NCBI GenBank assembly: GCA_035948855.1 | Contig: DASZIT010000023.1 | Coordinates: 1-29,100, forward strand | Origin: DASZIT01 sp035948855 | Lineage (GTDB): Bacteria; Actinomycetota; Acidimicrobiia; Acidimicrobiales; RAAP-2 | Reading direction: 5' to 3' | DNA: 29,100 nucleotides | Shown here: in pieces, positions 22,187-29,100 of the stretch | Layout: the number at the start of each line of letters is the position of its first letter | How positions within the stretch are numbered: position 1 is the stretch's first letter | Position numbers and translations under genes: made by a program | Notes under the pieces: generated by a model | What the model saw: only the letters and a program-made list of their open reading frames with translations | Told to the model about the DNA's origin: nothing | The model's database searches: none

Positions 22187-23113
22187 GATCTCGATCACCA
22201 GGATCGCCCATGGACGGTGGCCGCCCTCCCCGTCCGGGCGGTACTGCCCGAAAGCGGCACAACCATTGGCTTCGGTGGCCAGCAGCCGCGAGCCTCGGCA
22301 GCCGATGCCGGCACCCAACATCCACGTGCGGATTTCCTCCGCGCCCCGCAGCCACATGGCGTAGGGCGGCATCGACTGGACCGCGTCATCGTGGAGAAGA
22401 GAGACCAGGCTGGACATGTCGTAGCGCTCGAAGGCGTCTACGTAGCGGGCCAGCAACGCCTGCTGGTCGACCGGAAGCGCGGATGGCTGGGAATCCTCGC
22501 CCTGGCGCTCGGCGAGGGTGGCCCGGGCCCGCTGGAGCGCGCTGTTGACCGACGCCACCGAGGTGTCGAGCAGCTCGGCCACCTCGGTGGCCTGCCACCG
22601 CAACACCGAGCAGAGGATGAGCACCGCTCGCTGGCGGGCCGGCAGATACTGGAGGGCCGCGACGAAGGCCAGCCGGATGGACTCCCGGTTGGCGGCCAGC
22701 TCAGCCGGGTCCTCGTTCTCGGGCAGCACCCGGGCGTCGGGGACGGGTGTCACCCAGGCATGCTCGTCGACCATCGGGCCCAGGTGGGCCGGATCGGCTG
22801 GAGAGGACGGCCCCAGGTCCATGGGCCGGGCCCGCCGCTGGCGGCCCCGCAGCATGTCCAGACAGACGTTGGTGGCGATCCGGTAGAGCCACGACCGGAC
22901 CGACGAGCGGCCCTCGAAGGAACCGAAGTTCCGCCAGGCCCGGATCATCGTCTCTTGGACGGCGTCCTCCGCCTCGAACCCCGATCCGAGCATTCGGTAG
23001 CAGTAGCCGGTGAGCTCCCGGCGATACTGCTCCAGGTCATCCGCCCGCAGGTCGCCGGGGATCGCGGGATTGGGGCGCACGGACATCGCCTCGGAGCTTA
23101 CGGTGACACTCAT
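22043..23113 (-). CDS. ECF sigma factor with C-terminal SnoaL-like domain (SigG/TIGR02960 type)
   Basis: A 356-residue sigma factor. Region 2 lies at about 20-90 (LEQYRRELTGYCYRMLGSGFEAEDAVQETMIRAWR, SVRSWLYRIATNVCLDML) and region 4 at about 145-200 (LQYLPARQRAVLILCSVLRWQATEVAELLDTSVASVNSALQRARATL). After these, a SnoaL/NTF2-like domain (YVDAFERYDMSSLVSLLHDDAVQSMPPYAMWLRGAEEI) fills the C-terminus, as in the large actinobacterial ECF groups whose extra domain stands in for an anti-sigma factor. ATG 23113 was chosen because the residues before it look non-coding; a second ATG lies at 23086. The last 144 bases overlap antisense with the STAS-like gene. Confidence 0.88.
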   Translation of the reverse strand: MSVTVSSEAMSVRPNPAIPGDLRADDLEQYRRELTGYCYRMLGSGFEAEDAVQETMIRAWRNFGSFEGRSSVRSWLYRIATNVCLDMLRGRQRRARPMDLGPSSPADPAHLGPMVDEHAWVTPVPDARVLPENEDPAELAANRESIRLAFVAALQYLPARQRAVLILCSVLRWQATEVAELLDTSVASVNSALQRARATLAERQGEDSQPSALPVDQQALLARYVDAFERYDMSSLVSLLHDDAVQSMPPYAMWLRGAEEIRTWMLGAGIGCRGSRLLATEANGCAAFGQYRPDGEGGHRPWAILVIEISGDWISGLHAFLDTTLFAAFGLPAYLPPVIVNRGQDVGEAGEVEQLG

Positions 23114-23139
23114 CGGTCCCCAATCTGTGGTCTGCCGGG

Positions 23140-23156
23140 CACCGCCGGGAGCGGTG
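23140..23156. promoter_or_regulatory. inverted repeat upstream of the SigG-like sigma gene
   Basis: CACCGC and GCGGTG form a perfect inverted repeat around five bases, 26 bases before the sigma ATG. It may be an operator or a leader hairpin that affects translation. No regulator is identified. Confidence 0.4.
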
Positions 23157-23260
23157 TCCACTGGGTATGACGACGTTGGAGGCCCAAACTCATCGAAGTA
23201 CCCGCTCGTCCGACCGCGCCCACCTCCAAGGACCCGGATGTGACGGCAACTCGTAACCTC

Positions 23261-23284
23261 GGAACGGTCAGGGCAGGGTAGTTT
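23261..23284 (+). promoter_or_regulatory. candidate ECF-type promoter
   Basis: GGAAC (23261-23265) and GTTT (23281-23284) are separated by 15 bases, close to the spacing of GGAAC/GTT promoters read by several ECF sigma factors. It faces the alpha/beta hydrolase gene and lies 148 bases upstream of the SigG-like gene start on the other strand. Control by that sigma factor is possible but unproven. Confidence 0.35.
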
Positions 23285-23288
23285 CGCG

Positions 23289-23308
23289 GAGGGGCCTTCG
23301 GGTCCCTC
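23289..23308 (+). other. UUCG-capped RNA hairpin in the hydrolase leader
   Basis: GAGGGGCC, the loop TTCG and GGTCCCTC form an eight-pair stem with one G-U pair, closed by the very stable C(UUCG)G tetraloop. A few outer pairs (CGCG before it, GCG after it) can extend it with a bulge. No U-run follows, so it is not a standard terminator. It would lie at the very 5' end of a transcript from the promoter candidate just upstream. Confidence 0.6.
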
Positions 23309-23457
23309 TTGCGCGTCCGGAGCCACGAGGCCTACGCCATCGATCGTCAGCGTCGAGTGTTGCAAATACCTGCCTCAGCGCCCAACTCGGGACCAACGTC
23401 ACCTAAGGTCGAGGCACGCAGGCGCTCCGAGGTGAGGGCGACCCCGGGAGGTTGGAC

Positions 23458-24237
23458 ATGCAGCAGGCGAAGTCGGCGGATGGCACCACCATCGCCTTTG
23501 ACCGGTCCGGGGACGGGCCGGCATTGATCTTGGTCAATGGCGCCCTCAGCGACGGGGCGGCCGGGATTCCTCTCGCCGAACTGCTGGCCCCGACGTTCAC
23601 CGTGTACCGGTACGACCGGCGGGGCCGGGGCTCGAGCGGCGATACCCCTCCCTATGCGCCCGAGCGGGAGATCGAGGATCTCGGGGCGATCATCGCCGAA
23701 GCCGGTGGTTCCGCGTCGGTCTACGGCCACTCGTCCGGCGGCGTTATCGGCTTGGAGGCGTCGGCTCGAAAACTCCCGATCACCCGGCTGGCGGTCTACG
23801 AGCCCCCGTACATCATCGAGGGCGATCGCACCGTCCCGGCGCCCGATCTGGGCAGCCGCCTCGGTGATCTGGTCTCGTCCGGTCGTCGGGGCGAGGTGGT
23901 CAAGATCTTCCTGACCGAAGCGGTGGGAATGCCGCCGGAGGTGGTAGCCCAGATGGAGAGCTCCCCGGCGTGGCCGGCCATGGAGGCGATGGCCCACACC
24001 ATCCCTTACGAATTCGAACTAGTGGGTAACGGCAATGGGATGCCGACCGGACTCCTGGCCACGATCCAGGTACCGACGCTGGCCCTCGATGGCGGTGCCA
24101 GTCCGGACTGGGCCCGCCACTCGGTTCGGGAGGTGACATCGGTCATTCCCGGGGCCCGAAACATCACCCTCGAGGGCCAGACCCACGGTGCCGACGTCAA
24201 GCTGCTGGCCCCGGTGTTGGCGGAGTTCTTTTCCTGA
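23458..24237 (+). CDS. alpha/beta hydrolase
   Basis: A 259-residue cytoplasmic hydrolase. ATG 23458 has GGGAGG (23446-23451) six bases before it; the TTG at 23452 overlaps that site and is rejected. Core features are ALILVNGALSDG (oxyanion strand region, in place of HG), YRYDRRGRGSSG, the nucleophile elbow VYGHSSGGVIGLEAS (S92), LALDGGASPDW with the likely acid, and EGQTHGADVK with the catalytic His. The short helical cap is that of small esterase/lactonase-like enzymes. It is the only gene in its unit and is divergent from the SigG-like sigma gene. The substrate is unknown. Confidence 0.88.
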   Translation: MQQAKSADGTTIAFDRSGDGPALILVNGALSDGAAGIPLAELLAPTFTVYRYDRRGRGSSGDTPPYAPEREIEDLGAIIAEAGGSASVYGHSSGGVIGLEASARKLPITRLAVYEPPYIIEGDRTVPAPDLGSRLGDLVSSGRRGEVVKIFLTEAVGMPPEVVAQMESSPAWPAMEAMAHTIPYEFELVGNGNGMPTGLLATIQVPTLALDGGASPDWARHSVREVTSVIPGARNITLEGQTHGADVKLLAPVLAEFFS

Positions 24238-24245
24238 AACCGTCG

Positions 24246-25034
24246 TCAGGCGGTGACGTCCTTGCGGGCGAAGACCACCGTGGTGGCGATCCCGAGGGCC
24301 ACCAGGTAGATAAGGCTGATGATCAGCGCATGGGTGAAGCTGACCGTGGCCGCCCCCCCTTGGCCGATGGTCTCGAGGAGGGTCCCGGGCAGCCAGGCGT
24401 TGGCGCTGCCGAGCACCCGGCCGATGACGCCCTCGATGGCCAGCAGCCAGGCGAAGCCGGCGACCACCGCGAACACCGACGAGCGGAGGAACAGACCGAC
24501 GGCCGTCCCGAGGGTGGCGTAACCGACAACAGCTAGCACCAGGTCGAGCAGCGCCCGGGTGAGGTCGGAGATCCCGGTGGAGGAGAACCAGGCGGCCGTC
24601 GGGATGTGACGGGCCTGGGCCAGCACCAGGGACACCCCCATGGCCACCACCGAGGCGAACAGCACCGCACCGACCATGAAGGTGATCACCGCCAGGTACT
24701 TGCCGGCCAGAAGCACCGGCCGGCGTGGCTGGCGCACCAGCAGCTGGCGGAGGGTGCCGAGGCCGTATTCTCCGGCGATCTGGGCGGCAGCAAGGCCGAA
24801 AGCGACCACCCCGAGCAGGATCACGGCCCGGTTCAAGCCGTGCACCAGACCGTTCGGCTTGGCCAGGTCGGCGAGGTTGGGCAGTCCCCCGGGCCCACTC
24901 GGTTGGTTGTTGGCTTGCGAGAACATCAGCACGGCAAACAGGGAGGCGGCGGTGGCCAGTCCGGCGTAGGTGCCGTAGAGCAGGGTCGGGCGACGGAGCT
25001 TGATCCACTCACTTCGGTAGGCGGCCAGGATCAT
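24246..25034 (-). CDS. ABC-2 type transporter permease
   Basis: A 262-residue membrane protein. It opens with MILAAYRSEWIKLRRPTLLYG, the amphipathic elbow typical of ABC-2 permeases, followed by about six hydrophobic helices (for example AVILLGVVAFGLAAAQIAGEYGLG, YLAVITFMVGAVLFASVVAMGV, VVAGFAWLLAIEGVIG and LIISLIYLVALGIATTVVF). YGLGTLRQLLVRQPRR is the usual cytoplasmic loop that touches the ATPase. The start overlaps the ATPase stop by four bases. With that gene it forms an exporter, probably for a peptide, antibiotic or lipid-like compound, likely under the divergent two-component system (inference). Confidence 0.9.
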   Translation of the reverse strand: MILAAYRSEWIKLRRPTLLYGTYAGLATAASLFAVLMFSQANNQPSGPGGLPNLADLAKPNGLVHGLNRAVILLGVVAFGLAAAQIAGEYGLGTLRQLLVRQPRRPVLLAGKYLAVITFMVGAVLFASVVAMGVSLVLAQARHIPTAAWFSSTGISDLTRALLDLVLAVVGYATLGTAVGLFLRSSVFAVVAGFAWLLAIEGVIGRVLGSANAWLPGTLLETIGQGGAATVSFTHALIISLIYLVALGIATTVVFARKDVTA

Positions 25035-25996
25035 CCGATCTCTCCCAAGGTGGCGGTTTGGCGGTCTTCGCCGGTGTGGGTCCCGGTGAGGGCGAAGAAC
25101 GCCTCCTCGAGGCTGCGTTCCCGCACAGCAAGGTGGGTGAGGGCGATGCCGGCGCCCATGGCCACCCGGTTCACATCCGCCGCCCGATCACTTCCGCAGC
25201 GCACCACCACCGAGTGGTGATCGTCGTCGATGTCGGCCAGGTAGCCCGCGCCCTGGAGGACGGCGGCCAACTCACCGCACTGCTCGTCCCGCTCGGGGCG
25301 GACCACGATGTCGGACCCCTGGGACTCGCGAAGGTCCGTCACCCGACCCTGGAAGACCGAGCGTCCGGAACGGATCATGACCAGGTGGTCGCAGATGAAC
25401 TCGATCTCGGAGAGCAGGTGGCTGGAGATGAAGACGGTGATCCCGTCGTCGGCCAAGGACCGGATGAGCTCCCGCATCTCGAGAATGCCCGCCGGGTCGA
25501 GGCCGTTGGTGGGCTCGTCGAGGACCAGCAGATCGGGAGCGGCCAGCAGGGCGGCGGCGATCCCCAGACGCTGCTTCATCCCGAGGGAGAAATTCCGATA
25601 CCGATCGCCCGACCGTTCCCCGAGCCCCACCCGCTCGAGCACGCCGCCGATCACCCCCGGGCGGATCTGGCCGAGGGTGGCCAGCGCCCGGAGATTGTCC
25701 CGGCCGCTGAGCTGGGGGTAGAACGCCGGCGCTTCGATGAGCGCCCCCACCCGGGACAGGTAGCTCGAGGGATCGTGAAGGTCGCCGCCGAGTACGGTCC
25801 CCGCCCCTTCCGTCGGACGGATCAGTCCGAGCAGCATCCGGATGGTGGTGGTCTTGCCGGCACCGTTCGGACCGACGAACCCGCAGACCGATCCCGACGG
25901 TATCGAGAGGTCGAGGTGGTCGACGACCGTCCGGTCGCCGAAACTCTTGGTCAGTCCGGTGGTGCTGACCGCGTCAGCCAGAAGCGTCGTAGGCAC
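25031..25996 (-). CDS. ABC transporter ATP-binding protein
   Basis: A 321-residue ATPase. Walker A GPNGAGKTT (42-50), signature NFSLGMKQRLGIA (SLGMKQ at 137-142), Walker B LLVLDEPTNGLDP (156-168) and the H-loop ISSHLLSE (H193) are all intact. SLGMKQ in place of LSGGQ and the tail of about 90 residues after the core are characteristic of ABC-2 exporter ATPases of the bacitracin/lantibiotic type. It powers the permease encoded next in the operon. ATG 25996 is at the divergent region opposite the small ORF and the histidine kinase. The substrate is unknown. Confidence 0.93.
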   Translation of the reverse strand: MPTTLLADAVSTTGLTKSFGDRTVVDHLDLSIPSGSVCGFVGPNGAGKTTTIRMLLGLIRPTEGAGTVLGGDLHDPSSYLSRVGALIEAPAFYPQLSGRDNLRALATLGQIRPGVIGGVLERVGLGERSGDRYRNFSLGMKQRLGIAAALLAAPDLLVLDEPTNGLDPAGILEMRELIRSLADDGITVFISSHLLSEIEFICDHLVMIRSGRSVFQGRVTDLRESQGSDIVVRPERDEQCGELAAVLQGAGYLADIDDDHHSVVVRCGSDRAADVNRVAMGAGIALTHLAVRERSLEEAFFALTGTHTGEDRQTATLGEIG

Positions 25997-26081
25997 AACG
26001 TCACGGTACGGCCCGGTCGGGGCGAAGACGACCTTCTCCGGGATGATTCTGCCGCCCGGGTGTCATCCTCAAGGTGGAGGC

Positions 26082-26201
26082 ATGGGCGCGGATCTGGGCG
26101 ATGAGCTGGCGATTCGCCGGGTTCGTCTGGATCCCACCGGGTGGGTGGCGTTCGATCATGCCGGCATTCAGCCAGTACTCTCGGCTCAGGTCATCACGTG
26201 A
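26082..26201 (+). CDS. candidate 39-residue small ORF coupled to the histidine kinase
   Basis: MGADLGDELAIRRVRL, then a WVAFDHAG segment and an end in SAQVIT. AAGGTGGAGG at 26071-26080 gives an upstream ribosome binding site, although its best-matching part lies close to the ATG. The stop at 26199-26201 overlaps the kinase GTG (26198) as GTGA, the same arrangement as between the kinase and its response regulator. It has no membrane segment. It may be a leader that couples translation or a small regulatory protein. It lies in the frame that runs on from the ATPase antisense shadow, so coding status is uncertain; the start signal and overlap are the evidence. Confidence 0.5.
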   Translation: MGADLGDELAIRRVRLDPTGWVAFDHAGIQPVLSAQVIT

Positions 26202-27436
26202 TCAACTCGATGCGAACACTCGCCCGCTCCGCGACGGTCGCCGACCCGCGCCACCCACCCGGCGACGGTCTCGGTGCCCTGTTCCACCGCGTCCGCGGGT
26301 ATGTCAGCGACCGTCCGCGGGCCTTCGACGCCCTCCTGGCCGCGGCGCTGCTGGCCGCCAGCACGGTGTGGCTGGCTCGTCTGCCCGACGCCGGGGTCGG
26401 TTGGTTCGTGCTCCAGGTCGCCCTCATCGTGCCCCTGGTGTGGCGACGGACCCACCCGTCACTCGTCTTCGTGATCATCGCCGCGGTTGCCTTCGCCCAG
26501 TGGCTGCTCGACTACCGGCTGATCGCCGACGGGTCCCTGCTGGTCGCCCTCTACACCGTGGCCGCCCACCAGTCGCGGGTCCGGGCGCTGGCCGCCGCCG
26601 CGGTGCTCGAAGTCGGGGTGATCATCGAGTCGGCGAGCGGGATACTGGCCGACACCTGGATCAAGTCGCTGGTCTTCCTGTCCGGGCTGGTGATGGCCGC
26701 CCTGCTGTTGGGTATCACCGTGCGCATCTGGAACGACTATCTGTCGTGGCTCGTGGAGCGGGCCGAACGGCTGGAGCTCGAACGCGACCAGCAGACCCGG
26801 CTGGCCGCCGCCGCCGAACGGGCGCGGATCGCCCGGGAGATGCACGATGTGGTGGCCCACAGCATCGCGGTGATGGTGACCCTCGCCGACGGTGCCGCCG
26901 CCATCGGTCCCACCAATCCGGCCGCCACCTCCGAAACGCTGGGGGAAGTCTCGGCCACCGGCCGCCAAGCCCTCACCGACATGCGTCGCATGCTCGGTGT
27001 GCTCCGGGCCGAGGATGTCGAGAGTGCCCTCGCCCCTCAGCCCGGCATCGGTGATCTGCCCGCGCTCGTCGGGCGGGTGCGGTCCACCGGGCTGGGCGTC
27101 GAGCTGGTGGTGGAGGGCAGCACCTTTTCCTTCCCGTCGACGGCCGAGCTGACCGTCTACCGGATCGTGCAGGAGGCGCTCACCAACGTCATGAAGCACG
27201 CCGCCGGGGCCGGATGCGCCCGGGTCGTCCTCCGCTATGACCACCCGATAGTGCACGTCTCGGTCACCGACGACGGCAGCTCGGTAGGTGGGAACGGGAC
27301 CGGAGGCCATGGGATCGCCGGCATGCAGGAGCGAGCCGGGGTGTTCGGAGGGAACTTGCAGGCCGGTCCCGGCGCCGACGGAGGGTGGGTGGTCTCCACC
27401 GCTCTCCAGGTCGAGCCCACCCCCGTGCCGCCGTGA
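26198..27436 (+). CDS. sensor histidine kinase (HisKA_3/NarL-partner type)
   Basis: A 412-residue membrane kinase from GTG 26198; ATG 26210 is an alternative four codons later. About four to five hydrophobic segments between 42 and 175 form the sensor without a large outside loop, as in envelope- or antibiotic-sensing kinases. A coiled coil (SWLVERAERLELERDQQTRLAAAAERARIAREMHDVVAHS) leads to the phosphorylated H216. The ATPase domain has QEALTNVMKHA (N-box, N330), VTDDG and GGHGIAGMQERA. It phosphorylates the response regulator encoded next, with which it overlaps by four bases (GTGA). It is divergent from an ABC exporter, a common detoxification arrangement. Confidence 0.9.
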   Translation: MINSMRTLARSATVADPRHPPGDGLGALFHRVRGYVSDRPRAFDALLAAALLAASTVWLARLPDAGVGWFVLQVALIVPLVWRRTHPSLVFVIIAAVAFAQWLLDYRLIADGSLLVALYTVAAHQSRVRALAAAAVLEVGVIIESASGILADTWIKSLVFLSGLVMAALLLGITVRIWNDYLSWLVERAERLELERDQQTRLAAAAERARIAREMHDVVAHSIAVMVTLADGAAAIGPTNPAATSETLGEVSATGRQALTDMRRMLGVLRAEDVESALAPQPGIGDLPALVGRVRSTGLGVELVVEGSTFSFPSTAELTVYRIVQEALTNVMKHAAGAGCARVVLRYDHPIVHVSVTDDGSSVGGNGTGGHGIAGMQERAGVFGGNLQAGPGADGGWVVSTALQVEPTPVPP

Positions 27437-28104
27437 CCGTCCGGGTCTTGCTGGTCGACGACCAACCCCTGATGCGCAAGGGATTCCGCATGATCCTCGA
27501 CGAGGTGGAGGACATCGTGGTGGTTGGGGAAGCCGCCGACGGGCGCGAGGCGGTGCAAGCGGCGGTCAGCTGTTCACCCGATGTGATCCTGATGGACATC
27601 CGGATGCCGGGCATGGACGGCATCGAGGCCACCCGGCGGATTGTCCAACAGAACCAGCATCAACGGGTGCTGGTCCTCACCACCTTCGATCTCGACGAGT
27701 ATGCGTTCGGCGCCCTGCGGGCCGGGGCCAGCGGATTTCTCCTGAAGGACGTGCCCCCCGCCGAGTTGGTGGCGGCCATCCACACCGTGGCCTCCGGCGA
27801 CGCGGTGGTCGCCCCCCGGGTGACCCGAAGGCTGCTCGACGAGTACGCCCACCAGCTTCCGGTTCCGGGCGAGCCCGGCTCTCCCGACGCCAGCCGGGTG
27901 CTCGATGAGCTCACCGACCGGGAACGCGAGGTGCTGGTGGCCGTGGCCGACGGACTCTCGAACGCGGAGATCGCCGAACGCCTCTTCGTGTCGGAGGCGA
28001 CGGTCAAGTCCCATGTCGGGCGCATCCTCGCCAAGCTTGGGTTGCGCGACCGGGTCCAGGTGGTGGTGCTGGCCTTTCAGGTGGGCATCGTCCGCCCCCG
28101 CTGA
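27433..28104 (+). CDS. NarL/LuxR-family response regulator
   Basis: A 223-residue regulator starting at GTG 27433, where VRVLLVDDQPLMRKGF begins the receiver domain. The phosphorylated Asp is D55 in VILMDIRMPGMDG. VLTTFDLDEYAF and GFLLKDVPP complete the receiver, with the conserved Thr and Lys. A linker leads to a LuxR-type helix-turn-helix at about 155-215 (LTDREREVLVAVADGLSNAEIAERLFVSEATVKSHVGRIL). The longer frame to 27385 overlaps the kinase and is rejected. It is coupled to the kinase and probably controls the divergent ABC exporter. Confidence 0.94.
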   Translation: MTVRVLLVDDQPLMRKGFRMILDEVEDIVVVGEAADGREAVQAAVSCSPDVILMDIRMPGMDGIEATRRIVQQNQHQRVLVLTTFDLDEYAFGALRAGASGFLLKDVPPAELVAAIHTVASGDAVVAPRVTRRLLDEYAHQLPVPGEPGSPDASRVLDELTDREREVLVAVADGLSNAEIAERLFVSEATVKSHVGRILAKLGLRDRVQVVVLAFQVGIVRPR

Positions 28105-28122
28105 GGGCCAGGGCGGCTTGGT

Positions 28123-28875
28123 TCAGGAAGTTCGGACGGCGTAGACGACGATGCGGTGGTCGTGGGTACCGTTCACGAAGGTCCCGGCACAGCTGATGAG
28201 CGTCAGGTGGGAGAGGCCGTCGGTGGAGGGCGTCGGTGCGGAGTCAGTCACTGGGCCGGCGCCGTAGATCTGGGTGAGGACGGCCGGGTCACCGGTCTGG
28301 GCCAGCGAGTAGGTCTGCGAGCTGGTGACCGAAAATCGGACGTTTAGCCCGTTCCGGGCGTCGTGCACGACGATCAGGTCGCCGGTGTGCAGCCGATCGA
28401 TGTTGGCAAAGGCGCCCGGACGGCCGAGAGGGTCGTCGACGTGGCCGGCGATCAATGCCGTACTCGCGGCTCCGGGGACCGCACTGCCGCGGTACCAGAA
28501 GGCCTGTTGCCACACCGGGTCATCCGGGGGGCCCTCCGGCGCGTCCATCACATCCGCGGATGTGATCCCCACCCCGACGACAGGGATGTCGACCTTGATG
28601 GACGGTATCTCCAGCTGCAACGGCACCGCCACCGGCCCGGCCCGCAGGCCGAGGGTGGCGGCAAACAGAGCCGCGGGAACCGGAAGGGCTCCGGCTGATG
28701 GTCGGATGACCGGAGCCAGCCCGACGACCGGTGCGGCGCCGGTGGCCGTGGGCGACGGGCCGGTGGCGATGGCATGGGAGCTCGTCAGGGCCAAGGCGAC
28801 CGCGGTCCCCGCCAACAGTGCCGCGGCCACGAACACCAAGGTGGCGCGATGGGTGGACGAATCATGAGGCCGCAT
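28123..28875 (-). CDS. class E/F sortase
   Basis: A 250-residue membrane-anchored transpeptidase. A short basic N-terminus and a hydrophobic helix (about 12-31) precede an Ala/Pro linker and the sortase barrel. Catalytic residues are visible: LIAGHVDD (H145), HLTLISCAGTF (C229) and THDHRIVVYA (R241). ELEIPSIKVDIPV-type sequence at about 86-100 is the usual start of the fold. It cleaves a pentapeptide sorting motif and joins the protein to the cell wall. The gene follows a probable substrate gene by nine bases, so the two form a unit. Class E/F is inferred from size and the high-GC host. Confidence 0.92.
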   Translation of the reverse strand: MRPHDSSTHRATLVFVAAALLAGTAVALALTSSHAIATGPSPTATGAAPVVGLAPVIRPSAGALPVPAALFAATLGLRAGPVAVPLQLEIPSIKVDIPVVGVGITSADVMDAPEGPPDDPVWQQAFWYRGSAVPGAASTALIAGHVDDPLGRPGAFANIDRLHTGDLIVVHDARNGLNVRFSVTSSQTYSLAQTGDPAVLTQIYGAGPVTDSAPTPSTDGLSHLTLISCAGTFVNGTHDHRIVVYAVRTS

Positions 28876-28884
28876 CGTTTCGGC

Positions 28885-29100
28885 CTAGTGGAGCTCCGGT
28901 GCCCGATGGCGAGCGCGCTCGCGACGTCTCAGAAATACGCCAAGGGTTCCCGCGGCGGCCGACAGCGCGGCCAACACGATGACGGGCCACGAAATCCCTC
29001 CGCGGGCAGGGGGGCCGCCACCCGTGAACGGCGTACCGATAACGGTGGGGATGGTCGAGTTGATCGTGGTGGCGCCGATGGTGGTATTCGCGAGCGTCGT
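28885..29100 (-). CDS. C-terminal end of a probable sortase-anchored surface protein
   Basis: A partial gene entering from the right edge; the 71 visible residues end at a TAG at 28887-28885. The visible part starts with a Thr/Asn-rich stretch (TTLANTTIGATTINSTI). It is followed by GTPFTGGGPP, a variant sorting motif with Thr in place of Leu, then ISWPVIVLAALSAAAGTLGVFL (membrane helix) and the basic tail RRRERARHR. Motif, helix and basic tail form a complete cell-wall sorting signal. The adjacent sortase is the natural partner. The outer domain lies beyond the window, so its function is unknown. Confidence 0.8.
   Translation of the reverse strand, partial: TTLANTTIGATTINSTIPTVIGTPFTGGGPPARGGISWPVIVLAALSAAAGTLGVFLRRRERARHRAPELH

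Larger units (their letters stand above)
23114..23457. other. 344-base non-coding divergent region
   Basis: This gap lies between the divergent SigG-like sigma gene and the alpha/beta hydrolase gene. It holds a palindrome near the sigma start, an ECF-like promoter pair facing the hydrolase, and a stable UUCG hairpin, each listed separately. I see no credible coding frame in it; open frames that cross it lack both start signals and family patterns. Confidence 0.6.

Noticed and set aside
22217..23170. Plus-strand open frame of 317 codons opposite the SigG-like gene
   Set aside because: It is antisense to intact sigma regions 2 and 4 and has no family pattern.
1..29100. tRNA, rRNA, insertion sequences, integrases and phage genes
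   Set aside because: I looked for conserved RNA-gene sequence, transposase-type motifs and terminal repeats and saw none. A covariance-model scan would be needed to exclude small RNAs.

Overview
The window is chromosomal DNA from a high-GC Gram-positive-type actinobacterium. The best fit is an acidimicrobial lineage. The evidence is the strong G/C bias at third codon positions, two mycothiol-dependent-type (MDMPI) proteins, a class E/F sortase beside a sorting-signal protein, and a secreted protein with GYWLVA..DGGIFAFGDA repeats, which I know mainly from Acidimicrobiia. The lineage is an inference. I see no rRNA, tRNA, CRISPR array, transposase or phage gene.

Layout. 1-1100 (+): the end of an NTF2/SnoaL-like gene, a VOC protein and a small WWDWY protein. 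1133-9778 (-): six overlapping genes forming an exopolysaccharide operon. In transcription order they are a GT2 polyprenyl-phosphate-type glycosyltransferase, a GT4 glycosyltransferase, a polysaccharide pyruvyl transferase, a fused Wzx-like flippase/GT39 membrane glycosyltransferase, a cellulose-synthase-like processive GT2, and a GH8 endoglucanase-like hydrolase. 9906-12416 (-): a membrane pseudokinase with a Ser/Thr/Pro-rich tail, a small protein and an ECF sigma factor. The sigma gene and the pseudokinase gene share an upstream two-block motif (GGAACGTCAC, 15-16 bp, TCGTG), so they may be one sigma regulon that could also control the operon.

12557-18485 (+): a ribbon-helix-helix protein, a beta-class DNA methyltransferase with a nuclease-like but apparently dead C-terminal domain, a small unknown protein, a secreted alpha/beta hydrolase, a limonene-epoxide-hydrolase-family protein, and a secreted CHAP-domain protein with five 42-residue repeats. 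18501-20798: two coupled MDMPI-type genes (-) divergent from a TetR regulator (+), with a short AT-rich palindrome between them. 20976-24237: a RidA-family protein lacking the usual Arg, a VOC protein, a STAS-like protein overlapping antisense with a SigG-like ECF sigma gene, a 344-base divergent region with hairpins, and an alpha/beta hydrolase.

24246-28104: an ABC-2 exporter pair (-) divergent from a two-component system (+). A 39-codon small ORF ends in a GTGA overlap with the histidine kinase start. 28123-29100 (-): a sortase and, entering from the right edge, the C-terminus of a probable sortase substrate (TPFTG, membrane segment, Arg-rich tail).

The most system-like part is 1133-12416: a polysaccharide assembly line with a sigma factor/pseudokinase module at its head.
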